From Flavobacteriaceae bacterium GSB9 (GTDB lineage Bacteria > Bacteroidota > Bacteroidia > Flavobacteriales > Flavobacteriaceae), in NCBI GenBank assembly GCA_022749295.1, contig CP062007.1:3129501-3193500 (forward strand): 64,000 nt of DNA. The letters run 5' to 3'. The notes under the pieces are model-generated. The model was given only the letters and a program-made list of their open reading frames with translations. It had not been told where the DNA came from and did no database searches. Below, piece after piece: positions 1 through 9,111 of the stretch (positions are counted from its first letter, which is position 1; each line of letters starts with the position of its first letter). The translations under genes were made by a program, and so were the position numbers.

Positions 1-1190
1 CGCTTCAATTTTGGTTTGGAGGAAAGTTGTTTGGTAAAATAGGAGCAAAACCTTCAAAAGTTTATGAAGTTGAAGATGTTCAGGATGGCAATAACACCAT
101 ATCAAAATTAGAAGATGAAAATGCCATTGAAAAAACGAATCCTTTCACCAGGCTAGATAAGGTTTTAATTGTAATCTGTTCGGTAATTGGCCTGGGATAT
201 GCTATAAACGATCCGATGTCTAAAATTGCTGGCATTGATATGTTTTCTGTTTTAAAAACCGAAAGTTTAGAAGGACAATATGTAGCTGTTTTATTTGCTT
301 TGGCCGTGTTTCTGTTTCTTGTAATTGGAAGAATTTTAAGGTACGCTGCAGTTGTTAGGGATAGAATGATTGCATTTATCATTTTTGCCTTTTTTACCGT
401 GTTTTTTTGGTTGTCGTTTGAGCAGGGCGCTTCATCTTTGGTATTGTTTGCTCGCGATAATGTAGACCGTGTTTTAGAGGGTAACTCGGCAATGGCTTTT
501 AACATTGTAAATGCATTGCTCACAGTAATACCACTAGTTATAATAACCTATGTGTTGTTTGTTTTATGGAAAAAAACATTTAAAAAAATACCCTTTTCAA
601 ATATTACGTTAGTCCTGTGCTTCTTAGGAATGTGGGGGTTAGTTATCTGGATGTTACAGAGAGAGTTTACTGCCGAAGTTTCTGAGATAACAGTGTCTTG
701 GTTTAGTATTTTAAACTCTTTCTTTATTATAGTTTTTGCTTCCTTTTTCTCAAAATGGTGGGAGAGTAAATACAATCCTTCGGCAGCTACAAAATATGCC
801 TTGGGTTTAATAATCATGGCTGTTGGTTTTGGTTTGTTGGCTTGGGGGGCTCATGGCATTTCAGAAGGTATGAAGGTAAGTATGGTTTGGCTTATTTTGG
901 CTTATTTGTTCCATACCCTTGGCGAACTTTGTTTGTCTCCTGTTGGTTTGTCGTACGTTAGTAAGTTGGTGCCGGCGAGAATGATAGCGCTAATGTTTGG
1001 TATGTGGTATTTAGCCATCGCAATCGGAAACAAACTTGCCGCAGTTGCTGGAGGGCAAATTGAAAACATAACAAAAGAGTATAACCTATCAACGTTCTTT
1101 TTAATTTTTACAATTGTTCCAGCCTTGGCAGGGGTGGTTATATTTGTATTAAACCCACTTCTTAAAAAACTGATGCACGGTGTCCGTTAA
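1..1190 (+). CDS. POT-family peptide:H+ symporter, C-terminal part (5' end outside window)
   Basis: The reading frame is open from base 3 to the TAA at 1188-1190, so the gene starts upstream of the window; the first ATG/TTG-like codons seen here are internal. The visible ~395 residues hold about eight hydrophobic segments. The motif FWLSFEQGASSL fits the conserved FWxxxEQ helix of proton-dependent oligopeptide (POT/PTR2) transporters, and the later segment around LGELCLSPVGLSYV is also typical of the family. Function by family: inner-membrane uptake of di- and tripeptides driven by protons. The central hydrophilic stretch (about residues 5-40 of the visible part) is the usual cytoplasmic linker between helices. 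Substrate range cannot be told. Confidence 0.9.
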   Translation, partial: LQFWFGGKLFGKIGAKPSKVYEVEDVQDGNNTISKLEDENAIEKTNPFTRLDKVLIVICSVIGLGYAINDPMSKIAGIDMFSVLKTESLEGQYVAVLFALAVFLFLVIGRILRYAAVVRDRMIAFIIFAFFTVFFWLSFEQGASSLVLFARDNVDRVLEGNSAMAFNIVNALLTVIPLVIITYVLFVLWKKTFKKIPFSNITLVLCFLGMWGLVIWMLQREFTAEVSEITVSWFSILNSFFIIVFASFFSKWWESKYNPSAATKYALGLIIMAVGFGLLAWGAHGISEGMKVSMVWLILAYLFHTLGELCLSPVGLSYVSKLVPARMIALMFGMWYLAIAIGNKLAAVAGGQIENITKEYNLSTFFLIFTIVPALAGVVIFVLNPLLKKLMHGVR

Positions 1191-1353
1191 TCTAAAATAG
1201 GACTAAAAAATTTAGGTTTTGCCACAATTTTTGTAAGTTCGGAATGACTTTTGCAACTTATGTTACTCTAAAATAAGTTGTTATTTCTAAATTGCGATTT
1301 TAGAAAAGGTTGTTGCAAGTGCAGTTAGAAGAATTATAAATAATGAAAAACAA

Positions 1354-1902
1354 ATGAAAAAGACACTACTTTTAATTTTAGCTATTGGTTTTGTAAGCTT
1401 AAATGCCATAGCGCAAGAGATAAATTGGGTGAGTCTTGAAGAGGCAGTGGCGCTTCAAAAGAAAAACCCAAAAAAAATTATGATTGATATTTATACCACA
1501 TGGTGTGGCCCTTGTAAAATGCTGGATAAAAACACATTTCAGCACAAGCAGGTTGCCGAATATGTAAACGAGCACTATTACGCCGTAAAATTCAATGGCG
1601 AGGGTAACGAAGTGGTAAATTATAAGAATAAATCGTTTACTAACCCAAATTACGACCCAGCAAAAGCCAAAAGAAGAAATTCGGCACATCAATTAGCACG
1701 TTATTTTAAAATTAGTGCCTATCCAACCATAGTGTTTTTAGATGAAAAGGCCGACGTGATTACACCTTTAAGAGGGTATTTAAAGCCCAGTCAACTCGAG
1801 TTGTATTTGAAGATGTTCAAAAAAGACGATCACAAAAACATCAAAACACAAGAAGAATTTAATACGTACTACAACAATTTTAAGTCAGAGTTTAAAAGTT
1901 AA
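1354..1902 (+). CDS. Secreted thioredoxin-fold protein
   Basis: 182 aa. Residues 1-20 form a signal peptide (KK, then a hydrophobic stretch ending NAIAQ), so the mature protein is periplasmic. A thioredoxin-fold domain follows with the redox motif WCGPCK at about residues 50-55 and the cis-proline region (SAYPTIVFLDE) near 125-135. An insertion of about 30 residues between the second and third fold elements is lysine and asparagine rich. By family it should reduce or exchange disulfides in the cell envelope; the exact partner is unknown. It stands alone, and its 3' end converges with the comEC gene, only 8 bp apart. Confidence 0.85.
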   Translation: MKKTLLLILAIGFVSLNAIAQEINWVSLEEAVALQKKNPKKIMIDIYTTWCGPCKMLDKNTFQHKQVAEYVNEHYYAVKFNGEGNEVVNYKNKSFTNPNYDPAKAKRRNSAHQLARYFKISAYPTIVFLDEKADVITPLRGYLKPSQLELYLKMFKKDDHKNIKTQEEFNTYYNNFKSEFKS

Positions 1903-1910
1903 GGATTGAT

Positions 1911-3950
1911 TTAATAACGAATTATAAAAGCTCCGTTTTTACCGGTTTGGTGGAAAGAGAGCTTTCTTTTTTTGCAGATTTTAGACCAGCGCTCAACATA
2001 AGTTTTGTAATTGCTTCCGTCTGCAATTATTTGTTTTGGCTGAATAGAATCAATTAAACGGTTTAGGTTTATTTTTGGGGAGTGCCTTAATAAAACAAAT
2101 TGAGGCCTAAAGGATGTAACGTTGTAAATACCCATGCTATCAATAATTAACAGTTTCCTTTCGCCAAGTTCATACACCGAACGCAGTGAGCCTTCCTCAA
2201 TAGTGTTAATGAAGTTTCCAATGGTATAATCTTTAATGCTTCTTATTTGGGAAATGGGAACACTATCTAAATCATGAAAAACCCGAATTTTATCGTGTGC
2301 TACGTTTGCCAACAGACTATTTCTACTTTTGTGAAACACAATAAATTCATTTGAGGGTTTATTCAATTTTGTATAAATAAAAGCACTTTGAACGCATAAA
2401 GCACCCATTAAAAAATATTTTAAACGGGATGCGTTTTTGTTGACGGTCCACCTAAAAAGAGTAAAAACAAGAATGTAAAACGCCAAAACGAGCCAGATGT
2501 TAAAGGAAATGTCCTTAAATAAGAAAGTCTCCTGTTTAGCAACCCAATCTACAACAATGTTCATTCCGCTGATGGCAATTCCGTAAAAATCAGCAAAAAA
2601 TTGGGGTAGTATATTTAATACAGCTAATAAAATAAGTAGTATGCCCATGCCTAAAAGAATGCCTAAAAACGGAACGATTAATAAATTTGAAACAAAGAAT
2701 AGCCCAGGAAACTGGTGAAAATAAAATAAGCTTAAGGGCAGGATTCCAATTTGAGCCGATACAGACACCGTTAGTGTATGCCAATAAAAATTGATTATTT
2801 TATTTTTAGGCTGCCAAAGTTTGTACAAAAATGGGTCGATGGAAACAATAGCAAACACGGCCAAATAACTCAATTGAAAACCAACGTCGAACAAAAACAA
2901 TGGCTTATAAAGTAAAATAATAAACATTGATATGGCCAAGGTATTGTATATGTTTGTTGGGCGTTTTAGGTTAAGGGCAATAGCTACAATGCTAAACATG
3001 GTAACCGCTCGGGTAATCGAAGCCGACAACCCTGCTATAATGGCAAATGCCCACAAAATACTTACAAGTAAAATTGTTTTAAGGAGTCTGCCATGCTTAA
3101 AGCGTTCTAATGGTTTAAAAACGTAGCTTAAAATGATTAGAATAATGCCGACGTGCAACCCAGAAACGGCAAGGATATGAATGACGCCAGCATTAGCGTA
3201 ACTGGTATAAACGTCTTGACTGATGTTTTGCCGCTGACCAAGTAAAAGAGCATTGATAATGGCTAATTCGTTTGGTTTAAAATGAAATGGTTTAAGTTTT
3301 TCATTGATATGGCTTCTAACGGCATCGGCTAAACCAAACAACGTATGTCGATTTGTGTTAACTTTAAGTATTTCATTTTCGTTTAAAACTAACTGGTGGT
3401 AAATGTATTTTTTTTCTAAATAGTTTTTGTAATTGAATTGGTTCGGGTTTAAAGGTTTGTAAACGTCTTGAAAATTTGTTTTACAAACGTATACGGCATC
3501 AACTCTAAAATCTGTTGTGAGTGAATCGTTTGCAATGTTCAACAAACATTTTCCAGAGGCTTTTTGGTCGTTTACCTTTAAAATATCTACAACATATTTG
3601 TTGTAAAAACTATTGGGTTTTATAACCTCGCGAACCCTAAAGGTGATTATGTTGGCTTCGTTAGTTTTACTTGAGATTTGATGTGAATAATGGTCTTTAA
3701 AGTGCTTTTGGTTGTGCAGACTTGTTGTTAAAACACCTATAGCAACCATTGTGCAAAACGTAAATACTCCAAACCAAATGGTTTTTTTAAACCGATTTCG
3801 ACCCAATACATAAAATAACCCTAAAATACTTAAAAGAAGCGTTGCGGCCATTAAGGCGCTTTGTACAGAAACATCAGCGAAATGCCCAATAACAACACCC
3901 AAAATAAGGCAAAGTGTGAGTTTTATGATAGTGAAATTGAGCATTTTCAT
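1911..3950 (-). CDS. comEC: ComEC/Rec2-family competence membrane protein
   Basis: 679 aa, polytopic. An N-terminal pair of membrane helices leads into a DUF4131-like extracytoplasmic domain (about 30-210), followed by the Competence domain with several helices (about 225-500; motif HILAVSGLHVGI near 255 is the family signature). In the family this is the inner-membrane channel for DNA uptake. The C-terminal ~170 residues are soluble, but I see no HxHxDH metal site, so the metallo-beta-lactamase domain of many ComEC proteins is absent or degenerate. The start could be M1 or M3. It is the last gene of the leftward block after the NlpC/P60 lipoprotein, 24 bp away. Confidence 0.85.
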   Translation of the reverse strand: MKMLNFTIIKLTLCLILGVVIGHFADVSVQSALMAATLLLSILGLFYVLGRNRFKKTIWFGVFTFCTMVAIGVLTTSLHNQKHFKDHYSHQISSKTNEANIITFRVREVIKPNSFYNKYVVDILKVNDQKASGKCLLNIANDSLTTDFRVDAVYVCKTNFQDVYKPLNPNQFNYKNYLEKKYIYHQLVLNENEILKVNTNRHTLFGLADAVRSHINEKLKPFHFKPNELAIINALLLGQRQNISQDVYTSYANAGVIHILAVSGLHVGIILIILSYVFKPLERFKHGRLLKTILLVSILWAFAIIAGLSASITRAVTMFSIVAIALNLKRPTNIYNTLAISMFIILLYKPLFLFDVGFQLSYLAVFAIVSIDPFLYKLWQPKNKIINFYWHTLTVSVSAQIGILPLSLFYFHQFPGLFFVSNLLIVPFLGILLGMGILLILLAVLNILPQFFADFYGIAISGMNIVVDWVAKQETFLFKDISFNIWLVLAFYILVFTLFRWTVNKNASRLKYFLMGALCVQSAFIYTKLNKPSNEFIVFHKSRNSLLANVAHDKIRVFHDLDSVPISQIRSIKDYTIGNFINTIEEGSLRSVYELGERKLLIIDSMGIYNVTSFRPQFVLLRHSPKINLNRLIDSIQPKQIIADGSNYKTYVERWSKICKKRKLSFHQTGKNGAFIIRY

Positions 3951-3974
3951 ACACTTCTAAGATATGAAAATATC

Positions 3975-4535
3975 CTAAAGAATACGCCTTGCTTCGTGAA
4001 AGGCATCCAGCCAATAGGGGGAGTTCAAACGCGATATAATAACGCCTTTACTAGTGGTGGCGTGAATAAACTCAATGTCATTGTTTTTAATGGCCACAAT
4101 AATGCCAACATGATTAATGGAGTTCCGGCGGTTTCCGGTTTTAAAAAACAATAAATCGCCATTCAATACTTTTTTTAGAGCTATTTTTTTACCCCGTTTA
4201 GCCATGTCTTTTGATGTTCTTGGCAGAATAATATTGTAAGATTTAAACGATTCGTAAACCAAACCCGAACAGTCCATCCCAGATTTTGTGGTGCCACCCC
4301 ATTTATAGCGCACGCCTTCAAATTGTTTGGCATAGTTTATAATGTAATCAGACGGGGATAGTGGCTTGGCAGGAGTTGTGATTTCGGCAGAATTTGTTTT
4401 TTCATTTTTATAATCAGTCGGGGCATCGGTGTCTTTTTTGGTGATTATGCTATGGTTTGTTTTTGCCCGCTTTGAAGATTTACAGCCGTTTAGGCTTACC
4501 ATTAAAATTAATATTAAAACAAATTGTTTTGCCAA
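3975..4535 (-). CDS. NlpC/P60 (C40) cell-wall peptidase lipoprotein
   Basis: 186 aa. A lipoprotein signal ends in LNGC with the lipid-bearing Cys at residue 18, followed by a polar linker to about residue 60. The NlpC/P60 domain covers about 62-186 with the catalytic Cys89 in GMDCSGLV, His142 in NHVGIIV and a third polar residue, His158, in FIHAT. The family hydrolyses D-gamma-glutamyl-diaminopimelate bonds in peptidoglycan peptides, so this is probably a membrane-anchored wall remodelling or recycling enzyme. It starts 3 bp after the lpxB stop, so the two are likely cotranscribed. Confidence 0.88.
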   Translation of the reverse strand: MAKQFVLILILMVSLNGCKSSKRAKTNHSIITKKDTDAPTDYKNEKTNSAEITTPAKPLSPSDYIINYAKQFEGVRYKWGGTTKSGMDCSGLVYESFKSYNIILPRTSKDMAKRGKKIALKKVLNGDLLFFKTGNRRNSINHVGIIVAIKNNDIEFIHATTSKGVIISRLNSPYWLDAFHEARRIL

Positions 4536-4538
4536 AAG

Positions 4539-5651
4539 TTAAGATTTTATGGATTCGTAGATAAGTTGGGCTGTTTTTTCGCTCGCACCTCTTCCACCCA
4601 GTATTTTTTCTAATTGGTAATAATCCAAAAAGATTTTTTTTCGATTTTCCGTATCTAAAATTTTATCAAGTTCTGCTTTTAGTCGTTTTTTATTGAAATC
4701 ATTTTGAATGAGTTCTGTTACAACTTCGCGATCCATTACCAAGTTCACTAACGATATAAACTTCAAGGTTATTATGCGTTTAGCGATATGGTACGAGATG
4801 GCACTCCCCTTATAACAAACCACTTGAGGTACTTTAAATAGAGCAGTTTCTAGCGTTGCAGTGCCAGAGGTAACTAAGGCTGCGGTAGAAATGCTAAGTA
4901 AGTCGTAGGTTTGGTTGTCTATAAATTTTACATTTTTGGATTTTATAAACTCTTCGTAAAAACTGAAATCCTGGCTTGGCGCACCAGCAATTACAAATTG
5001 ATAATCGGGATATTTGTCAACCATACCCAACATCACAGAAAGCATCTTCGTGATTTCTTGTTTGCGACTTCCGGGAAGTAATGCTATAATGGGTTTTTTT
5101 CCAAGTTGGTGTTCTTCTCTAAATTTAAACTCGCCTACCTGATGTCTGTTAGCTATGGCATCAATTAGCGGGTGACCAACAAAGGTGACATCGTAGCCGT
5201 ATTTTTTGTAAAAAGGTTTTACAAAAGGTAAGATAACGTACATGGCATCAATATCGCGCTTTATGGCTTTTATACGACTAGCTCTTGATGCCCAAACTTG
5301 TGGTGAAATGTAATAATTGGTTGTAAATCCAGCTGCTTTAGCCCATTTGGCTATTCTTAAATTAAAGCCTGAATTGTCGATAAAAACAATAACATCTGGA
5401 TTGAAATTTTGTATGTCTGTTTTACAGAAGTCAATATCCTTAAAAATTTTGTTGAGGTTGGTAATAACTTCAACAAAGCCCATAAAAGCGCGTTCTTTGT
5501 AGTGTTTTACCAAAGTGCCACCTACTTTGGCCATAAGGTCGCCGCCCCAAAACCTAATATTGGCATTGGTGTCTAATTTGAGCAAGCCTTTCATAAGATT
5601 CGAGCCGTGCAAATCACCAGAAGCTTCTCCCGCTATTATGTAATATTTCAT
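4539..5651 (-). CDS. lpxB: Lipid-A-disaccharide synthase
   Basis: 370 aa, the usual length. The N-terminus has the GT19 signature AGEASGDLHG (residues 8-17), and the middle holds GHPLID and LLPGSRKQEI, which match the UDP-sugar binding half. It condenses UDP-2,3-diacylglucosamine with lipid X to make the lipid A disaccharide, acting at the inner face of the cytoplasmic membrane. It follows surE and a small membrane protein in the same leftward block, an order common in flavobacteria. Confidence 0.95.
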   Translation of the reverse strand: MKYYIIAGEASGDLHGSNLMKGLLKLDTNANIRFWGGDLMAKVGGTLVKHYKERAFMGFVEVITNLNKIFKDIDFCKTDIQNFNPDVIVFIDNSGFNLRIAKWAKAAGFTTNYYISPQVWASRASRIKAIKRDIDAMYVILPFVKPFYKKYGYDVTFVGHPLIDAIANRHQVGEFKFREEHQLGKKPIIALLPGSRKQEITKMLSVMLGMVDKYPDYQFVIAGAPSQDFSFYEEFIKSKNVKFIDNQTYDLLSISTAALVTSGTATLETALFKVPQVVCYKGSAISYHIAKRIITLKFISLVNLVMDREVVTELIQNDFNKKRLKAELDKILDTENRKKIFLDYYQLEKILGGRGASEKTAQLIYESIKS

Positions 5652-5691
5652 GGCCTCTAGGTTTTAAGGGTTCTGGTTGAAACTTAAAGTT

Positions 5692-5976
5692 TTATTGAAA
5701 TAGTTTGAAAACAAAGGTAAAAACAGCAATAAAAACGGTAATGAGCAATACGCCCCTAGCGCGATAATCTTTTTTCTTCCTTATAAATATAAAAAATGCA
5801 ATAAGGTTTAAAATGGCGCCCAAGCTAATGAGCTTTCCTAAAAAACCTTCGGCTGCAGCCGCTTTAATAACCGTTGTAAAATCGTCGCCCTTACCCAAAA
5901 TGGTGGCTGCAAAAAACAAGCCCATAGCGTTGGCAACCAATCCTACAAACATGCCAATAAAAATATCCTTCTTCAT
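5692..5976 (-). CDS. Small conserved membrane protein, function unknown
   Basis: 94 aa from the ATG at 5974-5976. The frame is open 13 codons further up but that would overlap surE, and MKKDIFIGMFVG is the natural start. Three hydrophobic segments (about 4-26, 45-60, 70-92) are separated by short polar loops with a KKK charge after the second, so it is an inner-membrane protein. It lies between surE and lpxB with short gaps (23 and 40 bp), so probably one transcript. I do not recognise a functional family. Confidence 0.7.
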   Translation of the reverse strand: MKKDIFIGMFVGLVANAMGLFFAATILGKGDDFTTVIKAAAAEGFLGKLISLGAILNLIAFFIFIRKKKDYRARGVLLITVFIAVFTFVFKLFQ

Positions 5977-5999
5977 CAAAATTGTTATGTGATTTAAAA

Positions 6000-6773
6000 T
6001 TATTTTAAGTTCCAAGCATTTATTTCCTTTATAAAATGATGTGCCGTTAAATCAAATTGAGAGGGCACCAACGAAATATAACCATTTTCTAAGGCCCATT
6101 CATCTGTGTCTTCGCCACCATCTAAATTAACAAATTTACCGGTGAGCCAATAATAATCTTTTCCATTGGGGGTCTGGCGTTTGTCGAATTCTTCAACCCA
6201 ATTGGCTTTGGCCTGGCGGCAAACTTTGATGCCCTTAATGTTTTCTTTTGATAGGTTTGGAATGTTGACATTAAGGACAATGCCTTTGGGGAGCCCGTTT
6301 TTTAATACCTGCTGGGCAATGGTTTTTACGTAAGGTTTTGAAGCTTCAAAGTTGGCGTTCCATCCATAATCCAAAAGTGAAAAACCTATGGCGGGAATCC
6401 CTTCAATACCTGCTTCAATGGCTGCGCTCATAGTGCCAGAATATATGACATTAATCGACGAGTTTGAGCCATGGTTGATTCCTGAAACACAAAGATCAGG
6501 TGTCCTGTCCAGAATTTCCCTAATAGCAATTTTTACGCAATCGGCCGGAGTGCCAGAACAACTGTATTCTTTTTGTGGGCCATCGTCGAGGCGAATTTCT
6601 TCGGCAAAAAGTGTTGAATTTAAGGTTATGGCATGGCCCATGCCGCTTTGTGGGCTATCGGGGGCAACTACCACCACATCTCCAAGGGTGTTCATAATGC
6701 TAATTAAAGTCCTTACGCCAGGCGCATTAATCCCATCATCATTGGTAACTAGAATAAGTGGTTTTTTTGTCAT
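6000..6773 (-). CDS. surE: 5'/3'-nucleotidase SurE
   Basis: 257 aa, a normal SurE length. The metal-binding N-terminus reads LVTNDDGINAPG (residues 8-19), with Asp12 and Asp13 the conserved metal ligands, and SGTMSAAIEA and GINHGSN are the other family motifs. It dephosphorylates nucleoside monophosphates in the cytoplasm. It is the first gene of the leftward block surE - small membrane protein - lpxB - NlpC/P60 - comEC and is divergent from prc, with about 170 bp between them. Confidence 0.95.
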   Translation of the reverse strand: MTKKPLILVTNDDGINAPGVRTLISIMNTLGDVVVVAPDSPQSGMGHAITLNSTLFAEEIRLDDGPQKEYSCSGTPADCVKIAIREILDRTPDLCVSGINHGSNSSINVIYSGTMSAAIEAGIEGIPAIGFSLLDYGWNANFEASKPYVKTIAQQVLKNGLPKGIVLNVNIPNLSKENIKGIKVCRQAKANWVEEFDKRQTPNGKDYYWLTGKFVNLDGGEDTDEWALENGYISLVPSQFDLTAHHFIKEINAWNLK

Positions 6774-6951
6774 GATTGGTCATCAAAAATTATCGCTAAA
6801 ATACATAAATTACTCAGGAAACATCCAATTTCCTGTCTTTAACAAAAAATTAGCGACATTAAGCTCAATTGGCATGGTTTTTTCTTTATTTTAGTGAAAA
6901 AATATGTCGTGCTTAATAGAAGCAACTAAAATTGATTAGATGAGAAATATT

Positions 6952-9099
6952 ATGAAAAGGAATTTTAAGGCGCTGTTACTCTTATTGTTATTGGGTTTTG
7001 CATCCTGCAGTTTCACTACAAAAAAGTTCAGTAATCCAGATAAAGATAAGCTGCTCGTTCAAATTATAACCTTTGTTTTGGAGCAGGGGCATTATGACCC
7101 TGTTGACTTTGATGATGAGTTTTCAGAAGAATTGTTTACAGATTACATAGAAGTATTGGATCCTGTTAAAAGGTATTTTTATGAATCGGATTATAAGGAT
7201 TTTGAAAAATTCAAAATGAACATTGATGATCAGTTAAAAGCTACAGATATTACATTTTTTAATGTTGTGCATGAGCGTTTGCTAAAACGTATCGCAGAAG
7301 CTAAGGAGATATACCGAGACGTGTTGTCGAAACCTTTTGACTATACCATAGATGAAGAGTTTGACACAGATTATGAAAAAAGCTCCTTTCCGAAGAACAA
7401 AAAGGAAATGAAAGAGCGTTGGAGAAAACAGCTTAAATTTTCCACACTTTCAAATTATGATGATTTAATGAAGCAGGAAAAGCAAGCTAAAGAAAATGAT
7501 GCAAGCTATGTAATGAAAACCGAAGCGGAAATTGAAAAAGAAGCCAGAGAGGCCACGCTTAATTCAATCGATATTTATTTTAATGATAGTTTAGAGGATT
7601 TAAAACGCGAAGATTGGTTTGCGGTTTATGTAAATACCATTGTTGAAGAATTTGATCCCCATACCTATTATCTAGCACCAAAAAACAAAGAAGATTTCGA
7701 TCAACGTATGTCTGGTAAACTAGAAGGTATTGGTGCAAGGCTCCAAAAGCGTATGGACTACATAAAAGTAGTTGAGCTTATTTCTGGTGGTCCGGCATGG
7801 CGCAGTAAAGAGCTGGATGTTGAAGATGTTATTTTAAAAGTAAAACAAGAAGACGAAGAGTTTCCTATTAGCATAGTAGGAATGCGTATAAACGATGCCA
7901 TTAAATATATAAAAGGTCCAAAAGGGACCAAGGTTACACTTACCGTTAAAAAAGTTGACGGAACGATAAAAGATATTACCATTACCCGAGATGTGGTAGA
8001 GTTGGTCGAAACCTATGCTAAATCATCTATTGTAGAAAAAGAAGGGCAAAAATTTGGAGTCATCAATTTACCTGCCTTTTATGTAGATTTTAAAGATTAT
8101 AAAAATGTAAATGCAGCCAAAGATGTAAAAGAAGAGATAGAGCATTTAAAAAATGAAGGCATGCAGGGCTTGGTTTTAGATTTACGAAACAATGGAGGAG
8201 GTTCGTTGCCTACGGTTGTTGATATGGCCGGTCTCTTTATAAAAGATGGCCCGATTGTGCAGGTACGCTCAACGGGTAAGGCAAAAGAAGTATTGAACGA
8301 TCGTGATAAGTCTATTGTTTGGGATGGCCCCTTGGTTATATTGGTTAACGAAATTTCAGCATCTGCCTCCGAAATTATGGCGGCTGCAATGCAAGACTAC
8401 AAACGCGCCATTATTATAGGAAGTAAGCAAACCTACGGAAAAGGTACCGTACAAAATGTGATTAACCTTAATAATATGTTGAGAAACAATACCAGTGGCG
8501 ATTTAGGTGCTTTGGCCCTTACTACTCAAAAATATTACAGAATTAATGGTGGTTCGGTACAATTGGAAGGGGTTAAAAGTGATGTAAAAGTGCCAGGGCG
8601 TTTCAGTTTTATTGAGGTAGGTGAGAAAGATAAAGACAACCCGTTGCCATATGATGAAATTGATGCGGCAGATTATACGCCTTGGGAAAATTATTTTGAT
8701 TACGATGCCACGGTCGAAAAAAGCAAACAGCGTATGATGAATAATGAACAGTTGAAGCTCATTGAAGAAAATGCTAAGTGGGTGAAAAATAAAATTGACG
8801 AAACAGTTTACTCGCTTAACTACAAAACCTATAAAGCTCAAATAGAGGCAAATGAAGAAGAATCGAAAAAGTTCGATGCAATTTCAGATTACCAAACCAA
8901 TTTAACTTTCGATTCTACAAGTTTTGAAAAACAACTGTTCACTCAAGATACAACCGACTTAAAGGAAAAACGTGAGCGGTGGCATGAAAGCTTAAGCAAA
9001 GATGTTTACATTGAAGAAGCCTTAAATGTGCTTGAAGATTTAAAAATGTCGTATCCCATAAAAAATGTAGCAGCGACCAAAGGCGCTGTAAAAAATTAA
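6952..9099 (+). CDS. prc: Carboxy-terminal (tail-specific) processing protease, S41, lipoprotein
   Basis: About 715 aa. The ATG at 6952 gives a lipoprotein signal with GFASC (Cys19); an ATG at 6940 would add four residues. An N-terminal helical domain (to ~230) is followed by a PDZ domain (~250-340), the S41 protease core (~355-540) and a C-terminal helical domain. The catalytic serine sits in ISASASEIM and the lysine in QTYGKGTVQ, as in Prc/Tsp. By family it degrades or trims envelope proteins from their C-termini. It starts 12 bp upstream of the ABC permease gene, so the two may be cotranscribed, although no functional link is evident. Confidence 0.93.
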   Translation: MKRNFKALLLLLLLGFASCSFTTKKFSNPDKDKLLVQIITFVLEQGHYDPVDFDDEFSEELFTDYIEVLDPVKRYFYESDYKDFEKFKMNIDDQLKATDITFFNVVHERLLKRIAEAKEIYRDVLSKPFDYTIDEEFDTDYEKSSFPKNKKEMKERWRKQLKFSTLSNYDDLMKQEKQAKENDASYVMKTEAEIEKEAREATLNSIDIYFNDSLEDLKREDWFAVYVNTIVEEFDPHTYYLAPKNKEDFDQRMSGKLEGIGARLQKRMDYIKVVELISGGPAWRSKELDVEDVILKVKQEDEEFPISIVGMRINDAIKYIKGPKGTKVTLTVKKVDGTIKDITITRDVVELVETYAKSSIVEKEGQKFGVINLPAFYVDFKDYKNVNAAKDVKEEIEHLKNEGMQGLVLDLRNNGGGSLPTVVDMAGLFIKDGPIVQVRSTGKAKEVLNDRDKSIVWDGPLVILVNEISASASEIMAAAMQDYKRAIIIGSKQTYGKGTVQNVINLNNMLRNNTSGDLGALALTTQKYYRINGGSVQLEGVKSDVKVPGRFSFIEVGEKDKDNPLPYDEIDAADYTPWENYFDYDATVEKSKQRMMNNEQLKLIEENAKWVKNKIDETVYSLNYKTYKAQIEANEEESKKFDAISDYQTNLTFDSTSFEKQLFTQDTTDLKEKRERWHESLSKDVYIEEALNVLEDLKMSYPIKNVAATKGAVKN

Positions 9100-9111
9100 G
9101 ATTGGCTGTAT

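Noticed and set aside
6388-6894. 168-aa plus-strand ORF opposite surE
   Set aside because: Lies antisense to the well-supported surE gene, no domain, no promoter.
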